The position numbers and the translations under genes are program-made. DNA of 64,000 nucleotides from Flavimaribacter sp039888615 (GTDB lineage Bacteria > Pseudomonadota > Alphaproteobacteria > Rhizobiales > Rhizobiaceae): the NCBI GenBank assembly GCA_039888615.1, contig JBDQQS010000007.1. One strand, given 5' to 3'. The notes below the pieces were generated by a model. It did no database searches. It had not been told where the DNA came from and saw only the letters and a program-made list of their open reading frames with translations. Within the stretch, counting starts at the first letter, position 1. Every line of letters begins with the position of its first letter. Below, piece after piece: positions 52,736 to 60,779 of the stretch.

Positions 52736-52915
52736 ATGACGGATATCACTGGAACGGTTGAAAAGAAAAAGGCCGTAAAGAGACGGGATCCGTGCGATCC
52801 TGAATCAATCGAGAACATGTCTCGAATCAAGAGGGCGTCGGGCAACTACTGGCGCATCATGGCGTCGATTGGCGCCGCCTGCGCAGTTCTTGTTACCTTG
52901 ATCATCATCCTGTAA
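52736..52915 (+). CDS. Small membrane protein, 59 aa
   Basis: ATG 52736 lies six bases after a perfect AAGGAGG. A Lys/Arg-rich cytoplasmic head (EKKKAVKRRD) precedes one C-terminal helix (WRIMASIGAACAVLVTLIIIL, residues 39-59), suggesting a tail-anchored inner-membrane peptide. Not a recognised family. A strong hairpin follows 13 bp after the stop. Confidence 0.65.
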   Translation: MTDITGTVEKKKAVKRRDPCDPESIENMSRIKRASGNYWRIMASIGAACAVLVTLIIIL

Positions 52916-52928
52916 CGCCCGCTATGTT

Positions 52929-52962
52929 GCGAGCCCCTCGTCAATACTGTCGAGGGGCTCGC
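52929..52962. terminator. 12-bp perfect hairpin, probable bidirectional terminator
   Basis: GCGAGCCCCTCG (52929-52940) and CGAGGGGCTCGC (52951-52962) form a perfect stem with a 10-nt loop between the convergent 59-aa gene and the DUF992 gene. No T-tract on either side, so termination may be Rho-aided. Confidence 0.6.
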
Positions 52963-52971
52963 ATGCTGACG

Positions 52972-53463
52972 TCAGTCAGGGATGTCGGTCAGCTTCAGTT
53001 CGCTGATGGCAAGCGCGAAATTCAGACCCGTCTGAGCCGATACGCTCACCGGCTGCAAGGCGATGCTCTTCTCAAGCCCGCCGACAAGCACATTGGCGCC
53101 AAGTCCCGCGCCGACGGTCGCCTCGGCGCTCACGCCGCCATATTCGCCGGCAAGCGCGCCGGGAGGCGTGTTTTCACCAGTCGGAGCGAAAACAACCCAG
53201 CTGATCAGAGCCTTGTTGGTCTTGCCGATGTCGAGACCGTATTTCGTGATCGAGCCGGTGTAGGTGTCGACCGGGCGGCTGCCGTCGATGGACTTGAACG
53301 TGCAGGTAAGTTCCTTTGTCGACTTGAAGATAAAGCCCTTTCCGCCGCTGACCGTGCAGTCGAGGGCGCCGATTTCCACGTTGTCCGCCTTCGCGGCAGT
53401 GACGAAAGGCAGGCCCAGCACTGCTGCAACCGCAGCCGTTTTCATGATATTCGATATGGTCAT
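52972..53463 (-). CDS. DUF992 secreted protein
   Basis: 163 aa with a signal peptide (ending TAAKAD). EIGALDCTVSGGKGFIFKSTKELTCTFKS, TYTGSITKYGLDIGKTN and SWVVFAPTG define DUF992, a family largely confined to alphaproteobacteria. Two cysteines (GALDC, LTC) may form a disulfide. Periplasmic, function unknown. Confidence 0.9.
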   Translation of the reverse strand: MTISNIMKTAAVAAVLGLPFVTAAKADNVEIGALDCTVSGGKGFIFKSTKELTCTFKSIDGSRPVDTYTGSITKYGLDIGKTNKALISWVVFAPTGENTPPGALAGEYGGVSAEATVGAGLGANVLVGGLEKSIALQPVSVSAQTGLNFALAISELKLTDIPD

Positions 53464-53529
53464 ATTCTACTCCGATATGTGATTTCCGGTCCCCGTCGGG
53501 GATCCGGTCGGTACGTACGAAACGGACCG

Positions 53530-54933
53530 TCAGGAATCGCCATATTCCTTCGGCGCGGCGACATCAAGAAGATCTCCCTTCAAACGGGAATCGCGCTCTT
53601 CCTCCACCCGCCGTTCGAGATCGTGATCGGCGCTGGTGTTTTTCGGCGTGGCCGATTCGGCCTTTGCGCGTTCGATTACCTTCCTCTCCGCCGTGTCCGT
53701 GTCCGTCGATGTCAGGCGCTGCAGCTCGCCGCCCTCAACACCACCGTCAACGCGCAGCCTGTATGTCGGTTCCGGCAGTTCGAATCCATTTGCCTCCAGC
53801 GCCCGTTTGACGAGGCGCATGGCTTCAGACCTGGCTTTGAGAAAGTCGGTTTTCATCTGGTTGATCCAGCCGGTGAAGCACAAGACAACCGTGGAGTCGC
53901 CGAAATCATCGATCCATCCATCCGCGACGGGGTCGTCGAGGACGAAGTCGAGATCCCTGATCGTGCGTTCCCCGGTCTCAAGCGCCTTGTCGATATCGCA
54001 ATCGGGACCGACTCCGATCTTGAAGATGAACCGGCGATCCGGATTGGTCGAATAATTGACGATATTGCCCTTGAAGACCGTGGAATTGGGGATGCGGATG
54101 TGGTTGCCATCCGGCTCCATCAATATGGTGGCGCGGGATGTAAGACTGATGACGAGGCCCTCATAGCCTTCGATCGCAATGAAATCCTTGGGTCGGAACG
54201 GCTGCCTGACGCTGAGCAGAATACTGGCGATGTAGTTTTCCACCGTGTCGCGCACGGCGAAGCCAACCGCCAGACCTATGATGCCGGCTGCGCCGAGGAT
54301 CGTGCCCAGCAGCGCGGTCGCTCCCAGAATGTCCAGCGCAAGGACAGCGCCGATCACGAAGAAGACGATGCGGACAAGCTGTCTTATGAGATTGGCGATG
54401 AAAGCATTGGGCGCAATGCGGTTCCACGGCCACTCCCAGTAGGCGATGAGAACGCCGACGCCGGTGACGACGGCCCAGAAAAGCAGGGCGACGAGGAACA
54501 GCGGAAAATAGTTGATCGACTGGAAAAGCCGCGTCTCCAGACGATCATAGACCGGCACCAGCCTCTCGGATACCGATGTTTCCTCCTCGATTTCATTGGT
54601 GACTGCGACAACGCCTTCGACGCGTGACGCCAACGCTTCCGCCTGCGTCGCCACCTGCAGTTCCGCGACCTTTCCGGTCAATCGCACCACGCCGGCCCGC
54701 ACGGAAACAGCAACATCCTGCAAACCCGCGATTTCGTGATAAATCCGGCGAATTCGGTCTTCGATTTCGGTGTCGCCGATGGCGTCGTCCCCGGCCGCGA
54801 TCGCCGCCTGGGCGTTTTGGCCCTGCGCGGCCTCTGTGTGCGTTGCGCCGAAAAGCAGTCCCGAAGCAAACATCGCCAGGATCAAATACAAGCAAGAGCG
54901 GCGCACTTTTATTCTCCTTTTACCAACGGACAT
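53530..54933 (-). CDS. MscS-type mechanosensitive channel with BON domain
   Basis: 467 aa: signal-like N terminus (ending EAAQG), a BON domain (about 55-118: DRIRRIYHEIAGLQDVAVSVRAGVVRLTGKV), a few membrane helices (140-240) and the MscS pore and beta domain (LGAAGIIGLAVGFAVRDTVENYIASILLSVRQPFRPKDFI, PNSTVFKGNIVNYS). The charged C-terminal tail is longer than in minimal MscS. Probably an osmotic-shock channel with a periplasmic membrane- or peptidoglycan-associated BON module. Confidence 0.92.
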   Translation of the reverse strand: MSVGKRRIKVRRSCLYLILAMFASGLLFGATHTEAAQGQNAQAAIAAGDDAIGDTEIEDRIRRIYHEIAGLQDVAVSVRAGVVRLTGKVAELQVATQAEALASRVEGVVAVTNEIEEETSVSERLVPVYDRLETRLFQSINYFPLFLVALLFWAVVTGVGVLIAYWEWPWNRIAPNAFIANLIRQLVRIVFFVIGAVLALDILGATALLGTILGAAGIIGLAVGFAVRDTVENYIASILLSVRQPFRPKDFIAIEGYEGLVISLTSRATILMEPDGNHIRIPNSTVFKGNIVNYSTNPDRRFIFKIGVGPDCDIDKALETGERTIRDLDFVLDDPVADGWIDDFGDSTVVLCFTGWINQMKTDFLKARSEAMRLVKRALEANGFELPEPTYRLRVDGGVEGGELQRLTSTDTDTAERKVIERAKAESATPKNTSADHDLERRVEEERDSRLKGDLLDVAAPKEYGDS

Positions 54934-55084
54934 GCAATCGGCGTCTCCATTGACCTACAAAATATTGCAGTCGGAGGCGAGACTTTTGCATTTCCCTGCG
55001 ATAAGCGCGTAGAAATGACGCGAGCCCGCCGCGCCTGCATTTCGCGATGGTTGCGGACGGCGCTGACAAACCGGAATCGCCATT

Positions 55085-56986
55085 ATGTTGATGCGCCGCA
55101 GGGAACTGGGTTCGGGGGTAAAAGGAGCCGTCATTGCGGTCCTCTTCGCCGTGCTCTGGATATTTGCCCCCGCCAGCATCACGGATCGCTTCAACTACGC
55201 CGTCACCGACACGATCGCATCCCTGAGGCCGCCCCCGGACACCGATCGCGTGCTCGTTGTCGATATTGACAGCGCAAGCCTTGAGGAAATCGGCGGGCGG
55301 CGGATTTCACGCGCACGCTTCGCTGACCTGATTGAAACAATCGGAGAATCGGGAGCGTCGGCGATCGGCCTCGACCTTATCCTCGGCGAGCCATGCGATC
55401 CCTCCGATCCGGATGTACAGCGTCTGACGCAGGCGCTTCGGGAAACGCCCGTGTCGATGGGTTTTCTGCTGTCTGACAAAGCCGGCGGAGCGCCGCCAGC
55501 CGCAAACACGTTGGTTCTGGAGAGAAATCTCGAAGTGCCTGACTTGTGGATCGCCAATAGCGCCGATGCGTCATGCAGCGTCTATCTCGACGCAGCCGCC
55601 GGCAGTTCGACGCTTTCGCTGACGGGCGGCTTCGATGGACGAATTCGATCTGTGCCCGTGGCTGTCGGCATCGCAGGCGCCGGATACGCCTCGCTGCCAG
55701 TCGACATGCTTCGGCTGACGTTGCCGCCGACCGCGATTTTCCTGCTCGGGAATCCAAACGAAATCAGGCTCGGCGACCGTCATGCGCGGATCGACAGGAG
55801 CGGCAGCTTGCGGCCCCGGTTCGCAACAGGACAACAGCGCAGAGACCGCACGGTTTCGGCCGTGGACGTGCTGAACGGCGCAGTCGACAGCGACCGGTTC
55901 AGCGACCGGATCGTTTTCATCGGATCCAGCGCGCCGGAACTCGGAGGCCTGCGTCCCGTACCCGGCGATCCCCTGATGCCCTCGGTCCAGATTCACGCCG
56001 ACGCCGTCACCAGCATCATGACAGGATCGAGCCTCTATGTTCCCGGCTGGGCGAATGCAGCAACGCTGTTTATCGCAATCGCGCTCGGTGTTGTGATGGC
56101 GTTTTGCTGTTCCACGGTGCGACCGATCGCTGTGCCCGCCGTGGTCGTGCTGCTGATCGCCATCTGGATCGCAGCCTGCGCCTTCCTTTTTCACATATTC
56201 AGCATCATCGTTTGGCCAACACTGCCGCTTGTTACCGTAATCGCCGGTTCGGTCGCCGGCGCGGCCTTCGAATACTCGGCTGTTCGGGCCGCCGAAACCC
56301 TTATCCGCAACAGGTTTGAACAACGCATGCCCGCAGCGCTCGTGTCCAAGCTCGTCAACGAGCCCGATTTGCTGAAGCTGCGGGGAGAACGGCGCCTGGC
56401 GACGTCGCTCATCAGCGATCTTGAAGACTTCTCCGGTTTTTCGGAGCGTACGACGCCGGAGCAGCTTATCGACATACTCGACCGTTACTTCGCCGGACTG
56501 ACAAGGATCATTATCGCCCATGGCGGCATGGTCGACAAAACAACGGGCGACGGCGTTCACGCCATATTCAATGCGCCGCTCGAGCTTGAGCGGCACGCCG
56601 ACGCCGCGCTTGATTGCGCGACGCAAATCATCAGCTTCTCCGAACGCTTCCGGAAAATGTCGCCGGCGATCGATCATGGCCTTGGCCGAACCCGCATCGG
56701 CATCGAATCCGGCGAAGTGGTGCTTGGAGACGTCGGCGACGCCGACCGGGTCGACTATGCGGCATTCGGCTCATCCATCAACATGGCGGCGCGGCTGGAA
56801 CAGGCGAACAAGACGTTCAAAACCTCGATCCTGGTGGGCGAAACGGCGCGCTCCCTCATGCCCGAACGCAACCTGATCGATCTCGGCGAGACCGAGCTGC
56901 GCGGCATCGGCGCCATGCATGTGTTTACGCCTTCCGGCGGGGAAAAGCGGCCGCCGTCGCCGGATCAGAGCCCGACGCTGGCGTAA
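55085..56986 (+). CDS. CHASE2 sensor adenylate/guanylate cyclase
   Basis: 633 aa: one N-terminal helix (13-31), an extracytoplasmic CHASE2 domain (about 35-315; VLVVDIDSASLEEIGG, RIVFIGSSAPELGGLRPVP, VQIHADAVTSIMTG), three membrane helices (322-400) and a class III cyclase (435-610) with metal residues in SDLEDFSGFSE and TTGDGVHAIFN and the VDYAAFGSSINMAARLEQ motif. It should make cAMP or cGMP in response to a periplasmic cue. It converges with a FecR protein with a 22-bp 3' overlap, a common pairing for CHASE2 cyclases. Confidence 0.93.
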   Translation: MLMRRRELGSGVKGAVIAVLFAVLWIFAPASITDRFNYAVTDTIASLRPPPDTDRVLVVDIDSASLEEIGGRRISRARFADLIETIGESGASAIGLDLILGEPCDPSDPDVQRLTQALRETPVSMGFLLSDKAGGAPPAANTLVLERNLEVPDLWIANSADASCSVYLDAAAGSSTLSLTGGFDGRIRSVPVAVGIAGAGYASLPVDMLRLTLPPTAIFLLGNPNEIRLGDRHARIDRSGSLRPRFATGQQRRDRTVSAVDVLNGAVDSDRFSDRIVFIGSSAPELGGLRPVPGDPLMPSVQIHADAVTSIMTGSSLYVPGWANAATLFIAIALGVVMAFCCSTVRPIAVPAVVVLLIAIWIAACAFLFHIFSIIVWPTLPLVTVIAGSVAGAAFEYSAVRAAETLIRNRFEQRMPAALVSKLVNEPDLLKLRGERRLATSLISDLEDFSGFSERTTPEQLIDILDRYFAGLTRIIIAHGGMVDKTTGDGVHAIFNAPLELERHADAALDCATQIISFSERFRKMSPAIDHGLGRTRIGIESGEVVLGDVGDADRVDYAAFGSSINMAARLEQANKTFKTSILVGETARSLMPERNLIDLGETELRGIGAMHVFTPSGGEKRPPSPDQSPTLA

Positions 56987-57597
56987 ACCTCGTCAATGCG
57001 TCCCTGACCCCATTGCACGACGTCTTCCGGCGGAGCGCCGGGCTCGGGTATGTTTACTCCATCGCCGGGCCCGAGCGTGACGGTTTCGCCGCCGGCTGCG
57101 ACGGCGACAGCGCCGCGCTCCACGAACACTGCAAAGACGCCCCGGTTGGGACCGGCGAAGAACCGCGTGCCGCGCACGCCGAGTTGGCCGAACACCGTCC
57201 GGATCAACACATCGGATTTCGGCTCGTCTGCCGGCCTGTCAAAGAACATCGCGCCCTGCATCAGGTCGAATCTGCCGCGCATGTTCATGACAAAAGAATC
57301 GATCAGGAGCTCCGCGCTCTCGCCGAGCCTTATCGTGGTGCGCCGCCCGAGCAACAGTTCAACGATGGTGCGGATATCCGTCTTCACAAGATCTCCGATT
57401 TCGAGTTCGGACCCCTTTTCCAGCGCCACATCAAGAGAGTTGCGCACGGCCGTCGCGCGGCCGCTTATCAGGCCGACCTTTCCGACGGGACCTTCAGCGC
57501 GGGCGACTCCGGGCAACATCAGCGAACCTGCGACGCCCGCCAACGCGGCGAGCACGCGTCGCCGCTCTTCAAGGAAAATCCTCATGTTCGGTTGCAT
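56965..57597 (-). CDS. FecR domain protein
   Basis: 210 aa from ATG 57597. An RRRVLAALAGVAGSLMLPGVARA N terminus looks like a Tat or Sec export signal, then a FecR domain (ALEKGSELEIGDLVKTDIRTIVELLLGRRTTIRLGESAELLID, VFGQLGVRGTRFFAG, VFVERGAVAVAAGGETVTLGPGDG). Not linked to a sigma factor here; beside a CHASE2 cyclase it may be the periplasmic partner of that sensor (inference). Confidence 0.88.
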   Translation of the reverse strand: MQPNMRIFLEERRRVLAALAGVAGSLMLPGVARAEGPVGKVGLISGRATAVRNSLDVALEKGSELEIGDLVKTDIRTIVELLLGRRTTIRLGESAELLIDSFVMNMRGRFDLMQGAMFFDRPADEPKSDVLIRTVFGQLGVRGTRFFAGPNRGVFAVFVERGAVAVAAGGETVTLGPGDGVNIPEPGAPPEDVVQWGQGRIDEVYASVGL

Positions 57598-57725
57598 TTG
57601 CTCGCCCCGAGTGGTGTTGATCTTCATGCTTGTGCACAAGTAGATACATCTGACTGTATTACTGCGCCAGATGTTGAATATGTGGCGAGGATCACAGTCT
57701 GTGAGCATCACGAAGGGGAAGCGAA

Positions 57726-58493
57726 GTGGAACTGCCGAAAAATACGTTCAAACACGCCATCGCAGCAGGCAAGCAGCAGATCGGTCTCTGGTGCACCCTG
57801 CCGTCGGCCTATACGGCTGAAGCCCTTGCGACATGCGGCTTCGACTGGATGCTGTTCGATACGGAACATTCGCCCGCCGATCCGATAACCGTACTCGACC
57901 AGTTGCAGGCCGTTGCGCCCTACCCTGTTTCTCCGCTGGTTCGCGTGGCCAGCAACGACGCCGTTCTGATCAAGCGGATCCTCGACGTCGGCGCCCAGTC
58001 GCTGCTCGTGCCCTATGTCCAGAACCGGGAGGAAGCCGAACAGGCAGTCGCAGCCGTGCGCTACCCGCCCGCCGGCATTCGCGGCGTCGCCGGCTCCACC
58101 CGCGCCACCCGTTTTGGCAAGATCAGGAATTACGCCAAACTGGCGGCTGACGAACTGTGCCTGATCGTGCAGGTCGAAACCCGGTCGGCGCTCGACGAAA
58201 TCGAGGCGATCGCAGCGCTGGACGGGATCGACGGCATCTTCATTGGCCCGGCGGATCTCGCCGCCAGCATGGGCTTTCCCGGCGAACACGGACACCCCGA
58301 GGTCGTCGCCGCAGTGGAAGACGCCATCACACGAATTCGCAAGGCCGGCAAACCCGCAGGCATCCTGACGCTCGACAGGAATTTCGCGAAACGATGCATC
58401 GAAATCGGCACGGTGTTCACGGCCGTCGATGTCGATGCGAGCCTGCTTGTGCGCCAGGCGAGCGCTGTCGCGGAAGAGTTTTCAGGAACCTGA
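57726..58493 (+). CDS. HpcH/HpaI family aldolase
   Basis: 255 aa class II (metal-dependent) pyruvate aldolase: IGLWCTLPSAYTAEALATCGFDWMLFDTEHSP, AQSLLVPYVQNREEAEQAVAAVRYPPAGIRGV, VQVETRSALDEIEAIAALDGIDGIFIGPADLAASMG. The conserved metal Glu/Asp and phosphate-like Arg are present. It cleaves 4-hydroxy-2-oxo acids to pyruvate and an aldehyde, as in hydroxyphenylacetate or KDG-type pathways. GTG start with AGGGGA upstream. Convergent with the MFS transporter (12-bp overlap). Confidence 0.93.
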   Translation: MELPKNTFKHAIAAGKQQIGLWCTLPSAYTAEALATCGFDWMLFDTEHSPADPITVLDQLQAVAPYPVSPLVRVASNDAVLIKRILDVGAQSLLVPYVQNREEAEQAVAAVRYPPAGIRGVAGSTRATRFGKIRNYAKLAADELCLIVQVETRSALDEIEAIAALDGIDGIFIGPADLAASMGFPGEHGHPEVVAAVEDAITRIRKAGKPAGILTLDRNFAKRCIEIGTVFTAVDVDASLLVRQASAVAEEFSGT

Positions 58494-59711
58494 AGCACGA
58501 CCGCGCAAAAGCATAAACGAGGCCAGCACGACAAGCGCCAGGCTGACTGCGGTGACGGAAAACACTGGCGCTGAAAACCCGCCCGTCCAGTTGGACAGGA
58601 CGCCCATCGTCACGGGGCCGAGCACGCCGCCCAATTCGGCGGCGACGAAGAACATGCCGCCTGCGAGCCCCAGTCGGCGCCTTGGCACGTTGGGCGAGGA
58701 CATCAGCACCAGCATCACCACGGCCATCAGAGCGCCACGGCCGACGCCGAACAGGATCAGGGCCGCAAACAGCGGCGCGCTTGTCGACGCCTGCAGAAGC
58801 AGGCTCGACAACAGTACGGATATGAACAGTCCGAGCAGCAAGGGAACGCGTCGTTCCGGCGTGGCGAAGCGCGGAATGAGCAGCGAGCCCGCAATGCCGA
58901 CGATTGTCGGAATGGACGACCAGAACCCGGCCTCGGCCGCGGATTGTCCCTTGAAGCGGAGCATTTCAGGCAGCCAGTTGTTGATGCCGTGATTGATGAA
59001 GAACACCCCGATCGCCATCAGGAGCACAATCCTGACGATGGGCACGGACAGGATCTCGGAAACCGCGCGGAAACTGAACTGAACCCCCTCGGAATGCAGC
59101 TTCGAATCGCCTGCGTTGGGATGGCTGGCGATGGCGAGCCACAGGATGGAAATGACGAAGGCGACAGCGGCGTAGACGAACATCACGGTCCGCCAGTCTC
59201 CGTTGGAAAGCGGCAACACGAGGCTGTTGGTCGCGGCCAGCGCAACGGCGTTTCCGAGCGCCGGTCCGGTAATATAGAGTCCCATGGCGGCGCCGCGGGT
59301 CTTGTCGTCGAACCAGAGCGAGATGAGTTTCGGCGCGCCGATCGAGATCAGCGGCCCGCCGACGCCAAAAACGCCGACAGCCAGAAACATGGTCAGATCG
59401 GACTGGGCGACGCCGCGCAAGACGCCGGATAGACCGATAATGATGCAGCCGATGAACATGGTCAGGCGCGGAGACATCGTATCCAGCAAGGCCCCGCACG
59501 GAATGGCGGCTGCGATGTAGACCAGCGGCCAGGCGCCGAGGATCGTTCCGATCGTCGCATAATCGATGTCGAGATCCAGCGCGATGCGGGACAGCAGCGG
59601 CGCCATGGACGCTGCGATCAGCCCGAAGCAGAAGTAGATGAGCCAAATGCCGCCCAGCAGAACCCAGCGATAGCCCCTGGTCGGCATGGCGGCGGACGCG
59701 ATGTCGTTCAT
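58482..59711 (-). CDS. MFS transporter
   Basis: 409 aa with 12 predicted helices; the cytoplasmic loop LLDTMSPRLTMFIG resembles the MFS loop 2-3 motif and ATPERRVPLLLG the loop 8-9 counterpart. It belongs to the cyanate/organic anion-like MFS branch (LLSRIALDLDIDYATIGTILGAWPLVYIAAAIPCG). It is followed upstream by a GntR gene on the same strand and probably imports the substrate of the aldolase/monooxygenase genes (inference). Confidence 0.9.
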   Translation of the reverse strand: MNDIASAAMPTRGYRWVLLGGIWLIYFCFGLIAASMAPLLSRIALDLDIDYATIGTILGAWPLVYIAAAIPCGALLDTMSPRLTMFIGCIIIGLSGVLRGVAQSDLTMFLAVGVFGVGGPLISIGAPKLISLWFDDKTRGAAMGLYITGPALGNAVALAATNSLVLPLSNGDWRTVMFVYAAVAFVISILWLAIASHPNAGDSKLHSEGVQFSFRAVSEILSVPIVRIVLLMAIGVFFINHGINNWLPEMLRFKGQSAAEAGFWSSIPTIVGIAGSLLIPRFATPERRVPLLLGLFISVLLSSLLLQASTSAPLFAALILFGVGRGALMAVVMLVLMSSPNVPRRRLGLAGGMFFVAAELGGVLGPVTMGVLSNWTGGFSAPVFSVTAVSLALVVLASFMLLRGRASGS

Positions 59712-59756
59712 GCGCGCTGCGCAGCTACGCGGCCTGTCAGGCGAGTGGTTTTCAAT

Positions 59757-60455
59757 CTATGCATATGCAGGAGCCAGAGGCGCGGCGAAAGGAATTTCCG
59801 ACTTTAGCAGGTTTTCGGCGGTCAGGCGAAGATGGCTCGCCATCAACTGCTTGGCCTTATCCACATCACGCTCCAGAACGGCGTCGACAATGGCTCGGTG
59901 CTCGGCGGCGACATCCCTGTCGGTATTTCCGAAGGGGCCGGACAGTCGCCGATAACGCTCGGACTGGACGTAGAGTTGCCGGCGCAGTTTCAACCAACAA
60001 TCATTCGCGCATCCCGACGTCAACTCGTCGTGAAATTTTTCGTGACAACGATGCCATTCAACTTCGCGGTCTTCCGTTGCAATGGCGACGACTTCAAGCT
60101 TCGTTAACTGGTGCGCAATCGAAAGCACACGTCCTTCCCAGGCGATGTCGCCATTCCTCATCGAGGATTCCAGGCATATCTGTTCGATGATTACGCGCGC
60201 ATCGGTCAGATCCGTCAGTTCCTTGCGTGAAATCAGCGACGCCATGAAACCTTTCTGCGGCTCTGCCGTCACCAGCCCCTCCGAGGTAAGCCTCGCCAGC
60301 GCTTCCCGCACGGCGCCGATACTCGCTTCAAATTCCTTCTTCAAAGAATCGATCCGCAGTTTTTCACCCGGTTTGTAACGCGCGGTCACAATGGCCATGC
60401 GAATACGTTCATAGGTCAGGGCGGTCAGGCTTTTATGGGCTGTCGGCACTTCCAA
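59757..60455 (-). CDS. GntR family (FadR/FCD) transcriptional regulator
   Basis: 232 aa, wHTH (about 10-75: LTALTYERIRMAIVTARYKPGEKLRIDSLKKEFEASIGAVREALARLTSEGLV) and FCD domain (EWHRCHEKFHDELTSGC, AEHRAIVDAVLERD). Start is TTG 60455 or GTG 60449, both with weak ribosome sites. It lies in front of the MFS gene and divergent from the FAD monooxygenase, so it probably controls both. Confidence 0.9.
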   Translation of the reverse strand: MEVPTAHKSLTALTYERIRMAIVTARYKPGEKLRIDSLKKEFEASIGAVREALARLTSEGLVTAEPQKGFMASLISRKELTDLTDARVIIEQICLESSMRNGDIAWEGRVLSIAHQLTKLEVVAIATEDREVEWHRCHEKFHDELTSGCANDCWLKLRRQLYVQSERYRRLSGPFGNTDRDVAAEHRAIVDAVLERDVDKAKQLMASHLRLTAENLLKSEIPFAAPLAPAYA

Positions 60456-60779
60456 GGGTTTCTGCTTTCCAGTGATTCATGATCACCAAAAATGTTTTTT
60501 TATTGACAATTTCTTTTTTTCATTCTTACAGGTTTACTATTCAAGTAATAGGCGACGGGAACCATCAAGTAATACACTTTATAAGTTTTTAATATATTTA
60601 CACACTCGGATAGGTGGTGACCAGTGCGAATTCTTGAGGTCCGCGTTCTATTGGCCCGCATCACCGCTTTCAGCATAATTGAAGCAATTGTCGCCTGTAA
60701 CGTTCTGGACCAGGCGGTTTCGGTACGGTCTTCGTGATCGCTGAAAAGCCCCACCGCGGTCCGACCGGAAGGTAAGTAG
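60456..60779. other. Divergent control region, AT-rich
   Basis: 324 bp, much richer in A+T than its neighbours. It holds the candidate operator repeats at 60537-60574 and a TTGACA at 60503-60508 whose -10 partner is poor; no small ORF with a ribosome site is evident. Confidence 0.5.
60537..60574. promoter_or_regulatory. Candidate GntR operator repeats
   Basis: CTATT-CAAGT-AATAG (60537-60551) is a perfect 5-bp dyad, and its TCAAGTAATA (60541-60550) recurs exactly at 60565-60574, 24 bp apart. This lies between the divergent GntR and monooxygenase genes, so two regulator sites are plausible. Confidence 0.45.

Noticed and set aside
52924..54627. 567-codon plus-strand frame over DUF992 and MscS genes
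   Set aside because: Antisense to two recognised proteins; no family motif and GC-driven openness.
60588..60600. TTTAATATATTTA as another operator copy
   Set aside because: No GT/AC flanks; explained by local A+T richness.
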